A program made the position numbers and the translations under genes. 64,000 bases of DNA from Cacajao melanocephalus. Its lineage: Eukaryota; Chordata; Mammalia; Primates; Pitheciidae. Position 1 is the first letter of the stretch. Each line of letters begins with the position of its first letter. The notes under the pieces are model-generated. The model was not told where the DNA came from. It worked only from the letters and a program-made list of their open reading frames with translations, and did not search any database. Of this stretch, positions 15,090-27,850 are shown one piece after another. The stretch lies in contig CAUYLG010051082.1 of assembly GCA_963573385.1 (NCBI GenBank), positions 124,001-188,000 of the forward strand, written 5' to 3'.

Positions 15090-15175
15090 GAAGCAAGGAC
15101 CAAGGCTTCTGTTCTCTTGTAGAACATTGTCTGGCACACAGGAAGTTCTCAATATGTATTTAGTGGACAACTGAA
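15090..15175 (+). repeat. L2 LINE 3' end fossil
   Basis: The blocks 'agaacattgtctggcacaca' and 'gttctcaatatgtatttag' match the L2 3' end pattern. It is short and diverged. Confidence 0.55.
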
Positions 15176-15276
15176 TCTGTGTAAGTTGGAAGAAAAGTGA
15201 AGGACAACTCAGTACCTCAGTTATGAGGAAGGGAGTGCAGACTTTATCCTGGATTTGTTGGACTGATGTTGACTTT

Positions 15277-15384
15277 GGGTGTGTGTGTGGCTGGTACCCT
15301 TGGTCAGGTGTATCAAACTGGCAATCGGGCAGTATAAACAGTGAGGATTGCTGGCATACAAAGCACACACACACACACACACAC
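15277..15384. repeat. Paired (TG)n and (CA)n microsatellite tracts
   Basis: A TG tract at about 15279-15289 and a CA tract at 15364-15384 lie about 75 bp apart. They are complementary on the same strand. Confidence 0.9.
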
Positions 15385-16174
15385 CATTTTTGTGACTGTC
15401 CCCACAGTGTTCCATAGTTACTTGCTAAGTAACTGAATAACATGTATATTTTCATACAAACAGCATCATGGTCAATGTTGTAAAGAAATTAAGGAAGACT
15501 TTGATTGCTACCTTTGCTTTTGATTTGTATTCATATTCAGTGCCTCAGAATATGTTAAATGGACTCTGGGCTCTAGAGTGGTGGACCAAATGTAGAATGA
15601 CCACTACAGATATAAAAGCGAGGACAGACTACACATTTTATGAGTTCTGATTTTTGAGAGAGAACAATTTCCTGTCTGCCATTCTTGAGTGGTAGCAGTG
15701 AAAAGTTAGCTAAGAGAAGCAATGATGGGTTCATGGCTGTGGGTACTTCTGTCTGAAGGCCTTTTAGCAAATAGAGGGATTTTGGTTTTATTGCAGTATA
15801 TCATTACCAAGGAGCATTTAACAAAACTTGCTAGCTACTTACTAGCTAATGGACATTGGGTACCATTGAACCTCTTTGGACCTTTCTTTCTGAATCTCAA
15901 AATAGAAGGTAACTATTATTCCATAGGACTAAGTGAGATGTTTGTATGGTGCTAGTTCATGGTTTGGTTTATAGTAGGTGCATAATCACGATTAGTTTTA
16001 CTTTTACCATAGTAGTAGTGATATAACTCTTAATATCACAAGAAAGAAATTATGAGAGAGAAACTTATTAGAATATAGTACATGTATGATGTCATAGAGG
16101 AAAAAAGACTAATCCATAAAAAATTATTTCATTTGATTAGGTTAAATTTTTTGCTCATGTAATTTCTACAATTA

Positions 16175-16290
16175 CATAAGGAGAGCAAGTAAAATTATCC
16201 CCATTTTACAGTTAAGAAAACAGAGGCTTAGAGAAGTTAAGTTGCATAACCAAAGCTGACACTAATAAGTAGCTGAGCTGTGATTGGGAC
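16175..16290 (+). repeat. MIR SINE fossil
   Basis: It contains 'ttatccccattttacagtta' and 'cagaggcttagagaagttaa' followed by 'gcataaccaaagctgacac', a typical MIR core and 3' half. An A-rich (GAAA) tract follows at about 16382-16408. Confidence 0.75.
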
Positions 16291-18978
16291 AACAACAAAC
16301 CAGGGTTTGTTGTACAGAAGTATATGCTATTTTCTCTCAATCTCATGCTGTGTGAAACAAGATTTAAATTATAGCGATGCCAAAAAAAAAAAAAAAGAAA
16401 GAAAGAAATGGTTATCAATGATGTGAAAAAGGAAGAAGGGTCTGGAAAGCTCCTAAATGTGGAAAGAAAAAAGTCAAAGATTTAGGACATGGAACAATAG
16501 CACCAAACTCGCTGGCTTTGGCCGAGACCTCAGGCAATGAGGGCAGATCTTTTCTTTGCCAAAACAAGCACAAGCAGGTTCTTTTGGCATCACTACCAGA
16601 AGGGAACACATGGACAAATGGAATTGGGTAGAAGGCATAGCTGTTTATCAACATGCTTCCAAGATAATTTTTCTCTCCTAATGACAAAGCAAATTCACAT
16701 ATGTGCTCTCAAAGTTTTTTTTTTTAATATAAGCATTTGCTTTATTTCTAACAGAATAAATAAAATTAGTTTTGAAAATCCTATTCCATGACCCTGAAGC
16801 TTTTTTAGCTTTTTTATAGGCAAGGTCTTACCCCAGTGTCTGTGTATGTAAATGAGAGCAAGAAATGAGAGTAAAACTAAATTATAGCATGAGGTTAGGG
16901 AGAAATTTGAAAACTGAAATGAATTTGTATAGGAGGTCAGGTGCCCTGGCCACTTCGAGGCCATCCATTCTCCTGTTTTTCTTCTCTGAAGGACTGACTC
17001 AAACTTGAACCAGAGTGTATTTCAGCCCTTTGAAATAAAATAATAAAATTAATGGAAGCTACTAAAGAAAGGCAGAGGAGCACTCATTTTTTTAAAAATT
17101 GTATGACCAATTCTTAGAGCCAAAAGTAAGAGTCATCATTTCCATATTCAGATGATAGGTATATTTTTGGAGCTCAGAACGAGTATAACATTGAGTCCTA
17201 GCTAACTATGTAATTAATGAAAGCCATTGATTAAACTGCTAATAAATCAGAGCTGATGTTCTTTTTTAAACAAGAAACAAGACTCTGAAGGGAAAGGGGA
17301 GCTCATATACCCTAAAGTTTCTGAACTGATACAAATAAGACAGGGAAGAACTCTCCTTGATCTGCTACATTTTCTACCAGGGAGACAGCATATCCAGATT
17401 TTATAAAATAAAGAATAAAGAATGAGTAGCTGGAGTATGTAATTTATTTGAAAAATAGTAGTCATCTAGTGTTTGTCAAGGTATCAGGAGATAAAAGCAA
17501 ATGGGCTTACGCTTAAGGGGCTCTGTTGCTTAAAGGCTTTTTGAGTTTGTTTTTTACTGCTGTGTAGCATCTCTCAAATCTTTGTGGAAACTCTGATATG
17601 TCTCTGAGACTATATTTAAAATGCTAAGACCTGTCATGGAGAGCCGGCAGGGCTGGAGGCATGGAGAGAAGAGGATAAGGACAAAGACAGGTATTTCTTC
17701 CCTTAAAGTCCACATTAGCTGCTACAGCCATCAGTGCAGCTGCCACATGGAACTAAAAGAAATAAAGAAACAGAAAATCCAAGCCCCAGTGGAACCACCA
17801 CATGTTCTACCCTTTATAATAATAATAATAAAGAAAAAGAAGCAGAAAAAAGAGTAAGGAGTACAGAGAAAACAAAAAAGCCATGTAGCAGTTAAATGTT
17901 AGATACTTTATTTAAAAGTATATTTATTTTAAAAAAACCACAAACATAGATGTATTGGTTAGAAAAGCAAGAGCAAGATTGTATTTCTCTGGCCCATAGC
18001 AACGTATGCAGGGATTTTTATGCTGTTCAGCTTCCTTATTGAGATTCAGTGTGTATGGTACTTTATGGGAAATTGTTAAAACATTTTGGGTAGTACATAA
18101 GCCAGTTGTGGCTACTGTAAGTTTCTAGACTGCATATCTGTCATCATACTGCCTAGATCTCCCAGAATCTCTTTTACCAACTTTGTTCACCCATCTCCCA
18201 TCTTCTGCTCCCTTCAGCTTTTTCAGAGGATTTCCCTGGACTACGGGAGGTGCTTCAACCTCAGACTCAAACAACCTAGAAATGCCGGAGAGTTTACATT
18301 CCCCTAGGGTGGCCCATGGCCAATGTCTGACTTTTCCAAAGTGTGAAAGCCCAGCTCCTGCCTAATATAAATTATATCCTAATATAGCTTACACTTCAGA
18401 AGTGCCCATGGGATCAGGCTGAGATTGAGATGGGGCTGGAAATAGCTCCCTTGATTGATTTCTGCCTTTCCTTCCCTTGCTTCCCCCACTCCCTTAAGAG
18501 TTCTCCTGGAGCACATCTTTAATATATCTCTTGCACATGAATCTTCATCTCAGCTTCTGCTTCTGCAGAGCTCAAAATAAGATAAAAATCTCCATTTATG
18601 CGCACACACACACACGCAAGTATCGCCTAAAAATATTTGTCTACGTACTGGGCAAATACATAGATCTTACTATGTCCAGATACCAAAATATCCCAGGGCG
18701 GTGGATGGTACAGTAGGTAACAATTTAAGTTTCATGCACACAGAATACTGTGCTGATAGAGGGAAATAAATAGATAAATGCTTTTGTTGACGAGACAAAT
18801 GATCACTCATTTTTTATATAACAAAATGGATATTTACAAAGATTTTTCAGTAAAATGACTTTCAAAAAACAAAATAAAATGGATGGTTTATAGTTATATG
18901 TGATCTATTGAAAAATTCTACATGCTCACATAGTCCATCGATTTGGTAGGTTTTCTTTATCCTAACAATCATTTAGAC

Positions 18979-19514
18979 CAGGGGTCTATTCCCTGGGCTA
19001 CGGATTGGTACAGGGTTCATGCCCTATTAGGAACCAGACTGCACAGCAAGAGGTGAGTGTCTGGGAAGCCAGCAAAGCTTCATCTGAATTTACAGCCACT
19101 CCCCATCCCCCATCGCCAGCATTACTGCCTGAGGTCCATCTCCTGTTAGATCAGTGGCAGCATCAGATCCTCATAGGAGCAGAAACCCTATTGTGAACTG
19201 TGCATGCCAGGGTTCTATGTTGTGAACTCTTTATGAGAATCTAATGCCTGATGGCCTGTCACTGTCTCCCATTACCCCCAAATGGGACCGTCTAGATGCA
19301 GGAAAACAAGCTCAATGCTCCCACTGATCCTACATTACGGTGAGTTGTATAATTATTTCATTATCTATTATAATGTAATAATAATAGAAATAAAGTGCAC
19401 AATAAATGTAATGCTCTTGAATCATCCCAAAACCATCCCCGCTCAACCCTAGTCCATGGAAAAATTGTCCTCCATGAAACCAATCCCTGGTATAAAAAAG
19501 GTTGGGGATGGCTG
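18979..19514. mobile_element. hAT-type DNA transposon fossil (non-autonomous)
   Basis: It begins CAGGGGTC and ends GGTTGGGGATGGCTG, diverged inverted termini of a hAT element of the CAGGGGTCCCCAACC type. The body ('gtgcacaataaatgtaatg', 'agaatctaatgcctgatgg') fits a known mammalian repeat family that I do not name with certainty. It has no intact coding frame and ends 145 bp before exon B. Confidence 0.7.
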
Positions 19515-19659
19515 AGTAGACTATATGGGAAAAAGGTATCAAGTCTATACTAAACTATATTTTAAAATTTTTGGTATGATTAATTGCTAACATAATTTTC
19601 ACAATTAAATCAATTGCTTTACGGAACAACAACAATATCATCACTTATATTTTTTGTAG

Positions 19660-20106
19660 ATATGAAAACTGCTTCATCAACTTCATCCAGAAGTCACCCT
19701 TCTTCTAGTGACAGTGACGATGAATCTGCAGTGGAGGACAGGGAAGCCCATGCTGACAACAGTACAGATGAAAGTGCCAGAAGTTCATCTTCTCAGGAGC
19801 TGAGTGAACATGATGAGCCAGGAAATTCCCACCTTCCAATTGAGGAGTCCTTAGAAATTGAAATTGAAGACCAAGAAATAACAAAAGCAGATGTGGAGAC
19901 CAAGCCAGTGCCAATAGAGGAAAGCTTTGAGAATATTCTTAAAGAAGAAATGGAGAAAGGAACCCAAGGGATTGCAGAGGGTTTATCTGACAAGTCCCGG
20001 AAACTTGTTTCTGCAAAAGAAGAAAAGGATAAGAGCAAGCTTTGGGAAGAAAGCACTGCTCAGGTGATGGACAAAAAGGCAGGTCTCCCTGGGGTGGAGG
20101 AAGGTG
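19660..20106 (+). CDS. ERICH3: ERICH3 internal coding exon B (glutamate-rich protein 3)
   Basis: This 447-nt exon encodes about 149 residues from (G)AT|MKTASSTSSRSHP to KKAGLPGVEEG. The acceptor TTTTTGTAG ends at 19659. The donor GGTG|GTAAGT starts at 20107. Both ends are phase 1. The first third is a Ser/Asp/Glu cluster (SSSDSDDES, then STDESARSSSSQELSE) rich in casein-kinase-2-like sites. The middle has a degenerate internal repeat, LPIEESLEIE and VPIEESFENI. The last third is Lys/Glu-rich with predicted charged helix. There is no enzyme motif or membrane segment. Joining to exon D gives EEG-G-KDSLPLA, which matches ERICH3 as I recall it. The in-frame ATG in this exon is not proposed as a start, because the upstream splice phase fits exactly. 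Confidence 0.92.
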
Positions 20107-20484
20107 GTAAGTATGGCCGTTAAGTTGAGCTGACATCGTCCTCATGCATGGAAGCTGATTTTGGTCATTGCATTATGCCAAATCTCGGGAAATACTATTG
20201 TGATGATGCTTCGGGGAGTCAAGATTTTTCCTGTGTCTCTCTTTGTCACATAATCATACATGTATTTTCAGCTTGCTGTTTGCCTTCTCTTGTGCTTAAA
20301 AAATTACTTGATAATGTCTCTCCAGCCTGTTTCCTATTTTTGGTAAATTCCTTCCTATGGGAATTCCATCTCAAGAATCAAATAAAGCACAGTATGTGTC
20401 TGAAGCCAAGGATGTGTGTGGCTTTTTAGAGGTTATTTAAACAGATACTATTTGTTCTGAGCTGTATATGGATTTTCAGATATA

Positions 20485-20715
20485 TAGCTAATATTAATAG
20501 GTGCTTACTATATTCCAGGCATGGTTCTAAACACTTATATATGTTAACTCCTTCCATCCTCACAAAAGTCCAATCTCCCTCTAAGTTAGGTTCTATCATC
20601 ATTATTCCTTTTTTACAGATGAAAAATAAAATGTGGCTTCAAAAGGTTAAATAAATTATCAAAGATTATACAGCTAAAAGAGGCATTCCTAGGTTATGAA
20701 TTCAGGCAGATTTCC
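20485..20715 (+). repeat. MIR SINE fossil
   Basis: It contains 'ggtgcttactatattccagg', 'ttctatcatcattattcc', 'tttacagatgaaaaat' and 'gattatacagctaaaagagg' in the MIR order. Confidence 0.8.
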
Positions 20716-21506
20716 AGAATTTCTAAAGATTTCCTATCATGTCTGTGTAACATGAATTTAGATTTAGATAATAGTGTAAAATTTCCTTACGAGATTCCAA
20801 ACTTCTCTTTGAGTTCTTCTCTGAAACTGAGTTACTTTCTGATCCTTGGGGCTCCTGGATGTGTAGAAGTGTTCATGTGACATGGGAAGAGTAAGGAGTA
20901 TCAGGATAATCAGGCCCCATACCTTAGACACATGGAAGGTCTGATGCTTTTCTTAACTCGAGGAGCACAGTGAAAGGGCTGAGGGGTGTCCTGTGGGCAA
21001 CTGGGTTGCACCTGCCCAACGCTTGGCTGTCACACAGCCTGCTGTGCCCTGTAACTGGTTCCACTGTCCTTTTACTGCCCTCTCTCATCTGTCTCCTCTG
21101 TCAATGCAACAGATATTCTTCTTGATTTTAAGATAAAATTTGTTTTCACATTTTAATATTACAAAATTCAGCTGCATTTTAAAAACATATGAATACTTTT
21201 AGTTTCTACGTTACTTTTAGGCCCTTTTAAAAACTGCTATTAAACCACTGAGGTCTACTTCTAGGGATTGAAGTTGTTGAATAATTATCACTTCAACCAG
21301 TATTATTAATCTATGATGCACAAGGCACCATAGTCAATAAAAAATGTGTAAGAGAGGGTTCCTCTCATAACATGCTGAGTGTAAGTCTTGGCACACCACC
21401 ATACAAAGATTAGTAGTCCTATGTAAAATCAGAGAAGGTACAAAATACTATGTGGCTTCAAAGAAAGAGAAGTCCCATTTGCTTAAGGACACTTTGAAAG
21501 ATTTTT

Positions 21507-22906
21507 TCTTTTTTCTTTCGTTTTTTGGATAGAGTCTTGTTCTGTCACCAGGCTGAGGTGCAGTGGCCTGATCTAGGCTTACTGAAACCTCTGCCTTCCA
21601 AGTTCAAGTGATTCTTCTCCCTCAGCCCCCCAAGTGGCTGGGACTCCAGGCACATGCCACCATGCCCAGCTAATTTTATTTTTATTGTATTTTAGGTTCT
21701 GGGGTGCATGTGCACATCATGCAGGATTGTTGCATAGGTACATACATGGCAAGGTGGTTTGCTGCCTCCATCCCCCCATCACCTATATTTGGCATTTCTC
21801 CCCATGTTATCTCTCCCCAACCTCCCCACACCCCCACTGTCCTTCCCCTAGTCCCCCCACCCCAACAGACCCCAGTGTGTGATGCTCTCCTCCCTGTATC
21901 CATGTGTTTTCATTGTTCAACATCCGCCTATGAGTGAGAACATGTGATGTTTGATTTTCTGTTCTTGTGTCAGTTTGCTGAGAATGATGGTTTCCAGATT
22001 CATCTATGTCCCTACAAAAGACATGAACTCATCATTTTTTATGGCTGCATAGTATTCCATGGTGTATATGTGCCACATTTTCCCTGTCCAGTCTGTCATT
22101 GATGGGCATTTGGGTTGGTTCCAGGTCTTTACTACTGTAAACAGTGCCGCAGTGGACATATGCGTGCATGTGTCTTTATAATAGAACGATTTATAATTCT
22201 TTGGATATATACCCAGTAATGGGATTGCTGGGTCAAATGAAATTTCTATTTCCAGATCCTTGAGGAATCACCACACTGTCTTCCACAATGGCTAAACTAA
22301 TCTACACTCCCACCAACAGTGTAAAAGTGTTACTATTTCTCCACATCCTCTTCAGCATCTATTGACTCCAGATTTTTAAATAATTGCCATTCTAATTGGC
22401 ATGAGATGGTATCTCAATGTGGTTTTGATTTGCATTTCTCTAATAATCTGTGATGATGAGCATTTTTTTCATATGTTTGTTGGCCTCATATATGTCTTCT
22501 TTGGAAAAATGTCTGTTCATATCCTTCACCCACTTTTAAAGCGTTTTTTTGTTTGTTTGTTTTTTCTTGTAAATCTGTTTTAGTTCTTTGTAGACTCTGG
22601 ATATTAGCTCTTTGTCAGATGGGTAGATTGCAGAAATTTTTTCCCATTCTGTTGGTTGCTGGTTCACTCTGATGATTGTTTCTTTTGCTGTACAGAAGCT
22701 CCTTAGTTTAATTAGATTCCATTTGTCTATTTTGGCTTTTGTTGCCAATGCTTTTGGTGTTTTAGTCATGAAGTCCTTGTATTTTTAGTAGAGATGGAGT
22801 TTCACTGTGTTAGCCAGGATGGTCTCGATCTCCTTGACCTCGTGATCCATCTGCCTTGGCCTCCCAAACTGCTGGGATTACAGGCGTGAGCCATCACTCC
22901 TGGCCC
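21507..22906 (-). mobile_element. Alu SINE split in two by an L1 insertion
   Basis: The poly-T side and first part lie at 21507-21690. The remainder, starting TATTTTTAGTAGAGATGG, lies at 22779-22906 and ends GCCATCACTCCTGGCCC. The two halves join into one minus-strand Alu once the L1 between them is removed. Confidence 0.92.
21695..22776 (-). mobile_element. L1 LINE 3' fragment nested inside the Alu
   Basis: The minus-strand L1 begins with its 3' UTR (reverse complement 'ggttctggggtgcatgtgc') and extends into the end of ORF2 ([20 protein letters not shown]). The flanking short duplicates TTGTATTTTA at 21685-21694 and TTGTATTTTTA at 22777-22787 look like the target-site duplication. The C-rich run 21805-21870 is the complement of the G-rich L1 3' UTR segment. 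Confidence 0.92.
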
Positions 22907-23056
22907 ACTTTGAAAGTTTTTATAAAGGCCATATTTGAGAGACTGTAAAGGTTAAATACAATTTTGAAGGTGGGATACAGGATGAAAAACGTGTTTTAGA
23001 TAGTGGAGTATAGCAACACATATGACATATGAATAAGTTAACAAAAATAACTCTAG

Positions 23057-23228
23057 AACAGAGTTTGACAAACTTTGGCCCACGGGCCAAACCTGAAGCA
23101 CTACTATTTTGTCTTGTTTTCTAAATAGCCTGCAAGCCAAGAATGGTTTTGTATTTTTAAATAGTGCACAAAGCCCCAAGAATTTACAAACTGGGACTTT
23201 AGAGAAAAAGTTCATCAACCCCTGCCCT
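23057..23228. mobile_element. hAT-Charlie-type DNA transposon fossil
   Basis: It contains 'gagtttgacaaactttggcc' and 'cccacgggccaaacctg' at one end and 'agttcatcaacccctgccc' at the other. These fit the pair of termini of a short hAT element. There is no coding capacity. Confidence 0.6.
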
Positions 23229-24059
23229 AGGATTATAATGCAAAGACATTGAACATCTTCAAAAGATTTTTTTTCATATATAAATCAAGATTTTAGTTCA
23301 AATATATTTGAAACCCTTTTATAAAATAATTCAAATCTTTGATCTTGAATTTCATTATGAAATTCTGGTACATATAAGGTATCACCTAGAAAATGTGTAC
23401 AAGCTGGCAAGCTGCTAATCACAAAGGTAGAGGTATTAAACACTGACATTATTTTCAGTTTTTTAAATTTTCACTTCATAAAACTAGATTGTTTACCTAG
23501 ATTTGTGTAAGTAGACTTTTTTTTTTTGTAAAGTAGGATATACATAATGAAGGTCACAATTAGGCTACAGAATATCAGAGATGTGGCACTATAATCATGT
23601 CACCTGTAAGACAGTAATTTTTGTTTTTCTCTGAGTTTGTAAAATGAAAAATGTATTGGCTTATTACTTTTCTCAAATATATTGGGAAACCTATGTTCTT
23701 GACTTGATAACATCTATAATTTTAAAACATTTTGTTATCTTTTTATTAAGGTGGATTCAACACTAGATGGCAAGGTTGGGGACTATTTATCTTTGTTAAG
23801 TTGTAATATATGTGCTATTATTAATTTTTTTATTAACTTTGCACATGGAATGACATTTAAACAATGGAGAAAAGTAATTTTGAAAAATTACTCATAGGTT
23901 TATCACACACAAAAAGATCACTTTTAACATTTGGTCAGGCTTTTTATTTATAAACTTAGGATTCATAAAGTTTGTTGTCATATTTTGTAAAATATAGTCT
24001 GTGTTTTATCTTAACGTTATACCATGATCATTTTTCACATCTTTAATCATTATGAACAT

Positions 24060-24660
24060 ATTTAATCTCTATGTGTTATGCCATTCTGTGGTTTTCTCAT
24101 AATTTAGCCATTTCCTTATTGTTGAACATTTATATATTTTCTTACTTTCACTACTGTTATACTTTAGTGAGTATCTTATTACTAAGATTATTTCAAATTT
24201 ATAAACATTTTCTTAAGATAGATTTCAATAAGTATAATTTTTGTTCAAAAATTGTAGATATTTTAAGGTTTTTGATAAACTTTTTTTCCTCACAAAAGTT
24301 AGGTTTAAAAGTTTCAACCTTACAGAATAGACAAGAATAAAGTGAAAGTAAAAGTCTTTCTTGCCCAACCTCTACTATTTTTATCCAGCAATAACGGTAG
24401 ACAGCAATTTTTTGTGTGTGCATGATTCCAGAAATTATAGGTAGGTAAATAGATATAGATATATTACAAAGATACATATATGCATGTTATTTTTATATAT
24501 AGATGGAAACATTATACATTTTCTTCTGAGACTTTTTCAATTGACACTATATCCTGAATGTCTTTTCACATCAAATGACATCTCTTTCCTTCTTATTCAC
24601 CTTATCTGTTATTTTTATATTGCCACAGTATTATATAACTGCACATATTCTTTAAAATAT
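24060..24660 (-). mobile_element. Probable ancient LINE remnant
   Basis: The blocks 'tttccttattgttgaacatt' and 'tcttttcacatcaaatgac', with AT-rich spacing, resemble the reverse complement of an old L1 3' region. It is strongly diverged, so the family and exact ends are uncertain. Confidence 0.4.
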
Positions 24661-25964
24661 GTTGCCTTCTCTGTAAGAACTCATAGTTTTGTTCTATTGT
24701 TCATCTTCCATAAAAGAACAAAATTTGGGGATTGTGAAAGCCAGGGAATCTAGAGTCACGGAATACAAAGCACACTGAAAAATATGACATTAACAGGTAA
24801 AACAGAACAAAGACCATGTATAATGTTCAGAATGACATGGAAGGATTGATGCTATTAAAATCCTGAGGCTGAGTAAATTATAGCAGTTGTAAGGCTAATG
24901 TTTTTTAGATATAAATACTCTGGGAAATGAATCAATAAATTTGTTAATAAATAATACATTTAAAAGTCAAAAATAATTTGTATGAATAACGATTTCTAAG
25001 AAAATTCCACATAAAATCACAATATATGCACGTGTATATTTCACTTAGATTCCTGACTAGAACCTTAGGTAGAAATGAAAGAATGCCAAGAGAATGTGTA
25101 AACAATCACGTCTCACATTTGTATGGTACTTAATTAATCATTTTTCAGTTATAATAAAAGCTGTGATTATGTTAAAGAAGAATCTATGTTACAAATAAAC
25201 CTAAGGGCTAAAAATAATATATAATTAATGCTGTTTTATAGACTCTAAGCTAACACAATTTAAATTGAATTGTTTTTACTTGAGCTCATAGCAGTAGATA
25301 AATGAGTAAAGTATAGCCATTGCCTTCATACCTTTAAGGTTGATTCCATAAAATGATATTTTCCTTCTAACTACTTCATAGCATGTGTTATTTAACTGGA
25401 CTTTGTCCAGTCCATCAACAAATCAGACGAATTGAATAAAAGATGTGCTGTCCACAGTGAAGCAGATAAAGTGAAAGATTATAATTGCTAGCTACAATGA
25501 GACAGTGTTCTTGGGTGTTAATCCAGTATTGCAGGGCATAGTGTCATTTTAATGTTTATTTTCTTTCTATTATTTTCAGCTTAAACTGTCATGATGCATT
25601 GTGACACAATCTTGGCAATATGTTCTAACAGTGGAATAACTCAAGAACATTAATTTGTGAAGTCAATTTAATTTATACATGGTAAATATAAATGAACTAA
25701 GAGTAGTATATTTTAATGTAAATTAAAATGTAAAATGCATATAGAAGCAAGCATTTTTTATTCTTGTATGTGAATCAGGAAAAGTCATAGTGTTTGACCA
25801 GGCAATTTGAACCTAAATAATAGTACAACTAAGATGAAATGCAATTTTGTCATCAGGCAGGCAAGATAAAATGTTCCTGATGAAAGAACACGAAAGTCAA
25901 GTGTTATGGGTTGAGGTCTAAATACAATTTCTGAATGACCTGTGGAAGCCTGTAGTTGTTCTAA

Positions 25965-26600
25965 TAGACCTCTTCAGTCAATATATATTTGCTGAGAATA
26001 TGCTTTATGCCACACACTGTCCTCAGTGTGAACATAACAGTCCCTTTCCGCATCAATTTTATGTTCTAGGAGGGAGATATGACTACCAACTGAAAAATAA
26101 GCATGTGAGGGTATCTGGGCTAAATGATAGAAGGAAAATAAACCTGGGTAAGGGGATAATAGACTGATGGCTTGAGGGAGGGGTGGTGTTTTAGGGATGG
26201 CCTCTCTAATGATGGGACATCTGAACAGAGATGAATGAAGAGCAGAGGGAGTCCACTCTGTCATCTGCACAAAGAACACAGGGAGCAGGGGGTCCAGCAA
26301 GTGCAATGGCCCCAAGTTGGGAGCGTAGTTGCTGAATGAAGGATTTGGAAAGGTCAGTGTGACAGGAGCCGAGTAAACAAGGAGAGAGTAGTACAAGATG
26401 AGGTCGGAGGAGGAAACTCACAGGTCATGGGGAGGAATTTATTCTGAGTTAGGAAATCATTCCTCTAGAAAGATGTGAGCCCACTATAGCATGATCTGAA
26501 CATTTGGAGAAGATTATGCTGGCTACTACATGGAGGATAAACTTTAGCTTTCTCTGCAACTGTCTTTGAACAGCTGTGGTCTTCAGTTTGTAATTAATCC
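25965..26600 (+). mobile_element. Probable ancient LINE 3' region
   Basis: The motif order 'atgatgggacatctgaacag', 'gcaagtgcaatggccccaag', 'gtacaagatgaggtcggagg', then 'gaacatttggagaagattat' and 'gctggctactacatggagga' follows a common old mammalian LINE-derived repeat. I do not assign a subfamily. Confidence 0.45.
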
Positions 26601-26824
26601 TAGTATTTTGTGGGCCATGTGTCAATGTCAAAGACCACACAAGAACATCTTCACTGTGTAGGTAGATGATGTTAGTTATGAATTTTGTCGTGGTGAGTTG
26701 TTGGAAAGACCATCGACTGGCTATACAAAGAATGATTAAAGCATAGGGATAGTTTTCAAGGTGACCAGGAACTTAGAATAAGCTTCAGAATATTTTTATG
26801 ATGTTTTATGGCCTTCTTACATTC

Positions 26825-27126
26825 TTTTTTGTTTTGTTTTGAGACGGAGTCTCGCTCTGTCACCCAGACTGGAGTGCTGTGGCACGATTTTGGCTCATGC
26901 AACCCCTGCCTCCCAGGTTCAAGTGATTCTCCTGCCTCAGCCTCCAAGTAGCTGGGACTACAAGCACATGCCATCATGCCCATGCCCAGCTAACTTTTTG
27001 TATTTTTAGTAGAGACAGGGTTTTGTCATGTTAGCCAGGATGGTCTTGATCTCCCGACCTTGTGATCTGCCCACCTCTGCCTCCCAAAGTGCTGGGATTA
27101 CAGGCATGAGCCACCACTCCCAGCCC
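26825..27126 (-). mobile_element. Alu SINE, minus strand
   Basis: It shows T/G-rich tail, 'gagacggagtctcgctctg', 'gtagctgggactacaagcac' and 'gtgctgggattacaggcatg', and ends CCACTCCCAGCCC. A small CATGCC duplication is present near 26970-26985. Confidence 0.95.
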
Positions 27127-27510
27127 TTACATTCTTAAAATACAGATGAAAATTCTTGGCAAACCTTCTGATATTCAATTGTTCAGGATTTTTAACATAT
27201 TTTAAGATGGGATCAATTTGTGTTGTTTAAAACAGCATAGGAAAGAGAATGAATTAGATGTCATTGAACATACAGTATAGAGAATGTAAAAGATGTAATA
27301 AATACCAAATTAGAGCATTTGTGTTTTGACATTTGGGAACCTGGAAGAAGGAGCCAATAATGAGGATTCAAGTAAGTCTGAAATAGAATAACTAGTACTT
27401 TTGTTTCATGGCTTAAATCATTTATTAAATTTATATGTATTAGTGGTTCTACTTCTTACTTTTCTACTGCCCAAACCGCTCAGACACTATTGGCTAGAAA
27501 ATACATAGCA

Positions 27511-27850
27511 CAGTTGACCCGCTTATCTGCAGTTTCAGTTACTCATGGTTAACCTCAGTCTGAAAATAGATGAGTACAGTGCAATAAGACAGAGAGAGAG
27601 AGAGAGAGAGAAAAGAGAGCGACCACATCAATGTATCTTTTATTATAGTGTATTGTTATAATTTTCTATTTTATTATTAGTTATTGTTGTTAATTTCTTT
27701 TGTGCTTAATTTATAAATTAAACTTTGTTATAAGGATGCATGTATAGGAAAAAGCATAGTATATATAGAGTTTCATACTATCTACTGTTTCAAGCATCGG
27801 CTAGGGGTGTGGAATGTATACTCTGCAGATAAGGGGAGTCTCCTATACTG
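27511..27850. mobile_element. Tigger-like DNA transposon fossil
   Basis: The ends CAGTTGACCCGCTTATCTGC and CAGATAAGGGGAGTCTC...ATACTG form imperfect inverted termini. An internal (GA)n run at about 27592-27612 and the AT-rich middle ('gttgttaatttcttttgtgc') fit a short TcMar-Tigger-type element. There is no transposase frame. Confidence 0.6.

Noticed and set aside
15054..15455. 133-codon minus-strand frame with a Cys/Val run
   Set aside because: The Cys/Val run is the CA microsatellite translated, and the rest is L2 and intron.
25974..26396. 140-codon minus-strand frame
   Set aside because: It falls in an old LINE-like repeat and has no recognised domain or conserved start context.
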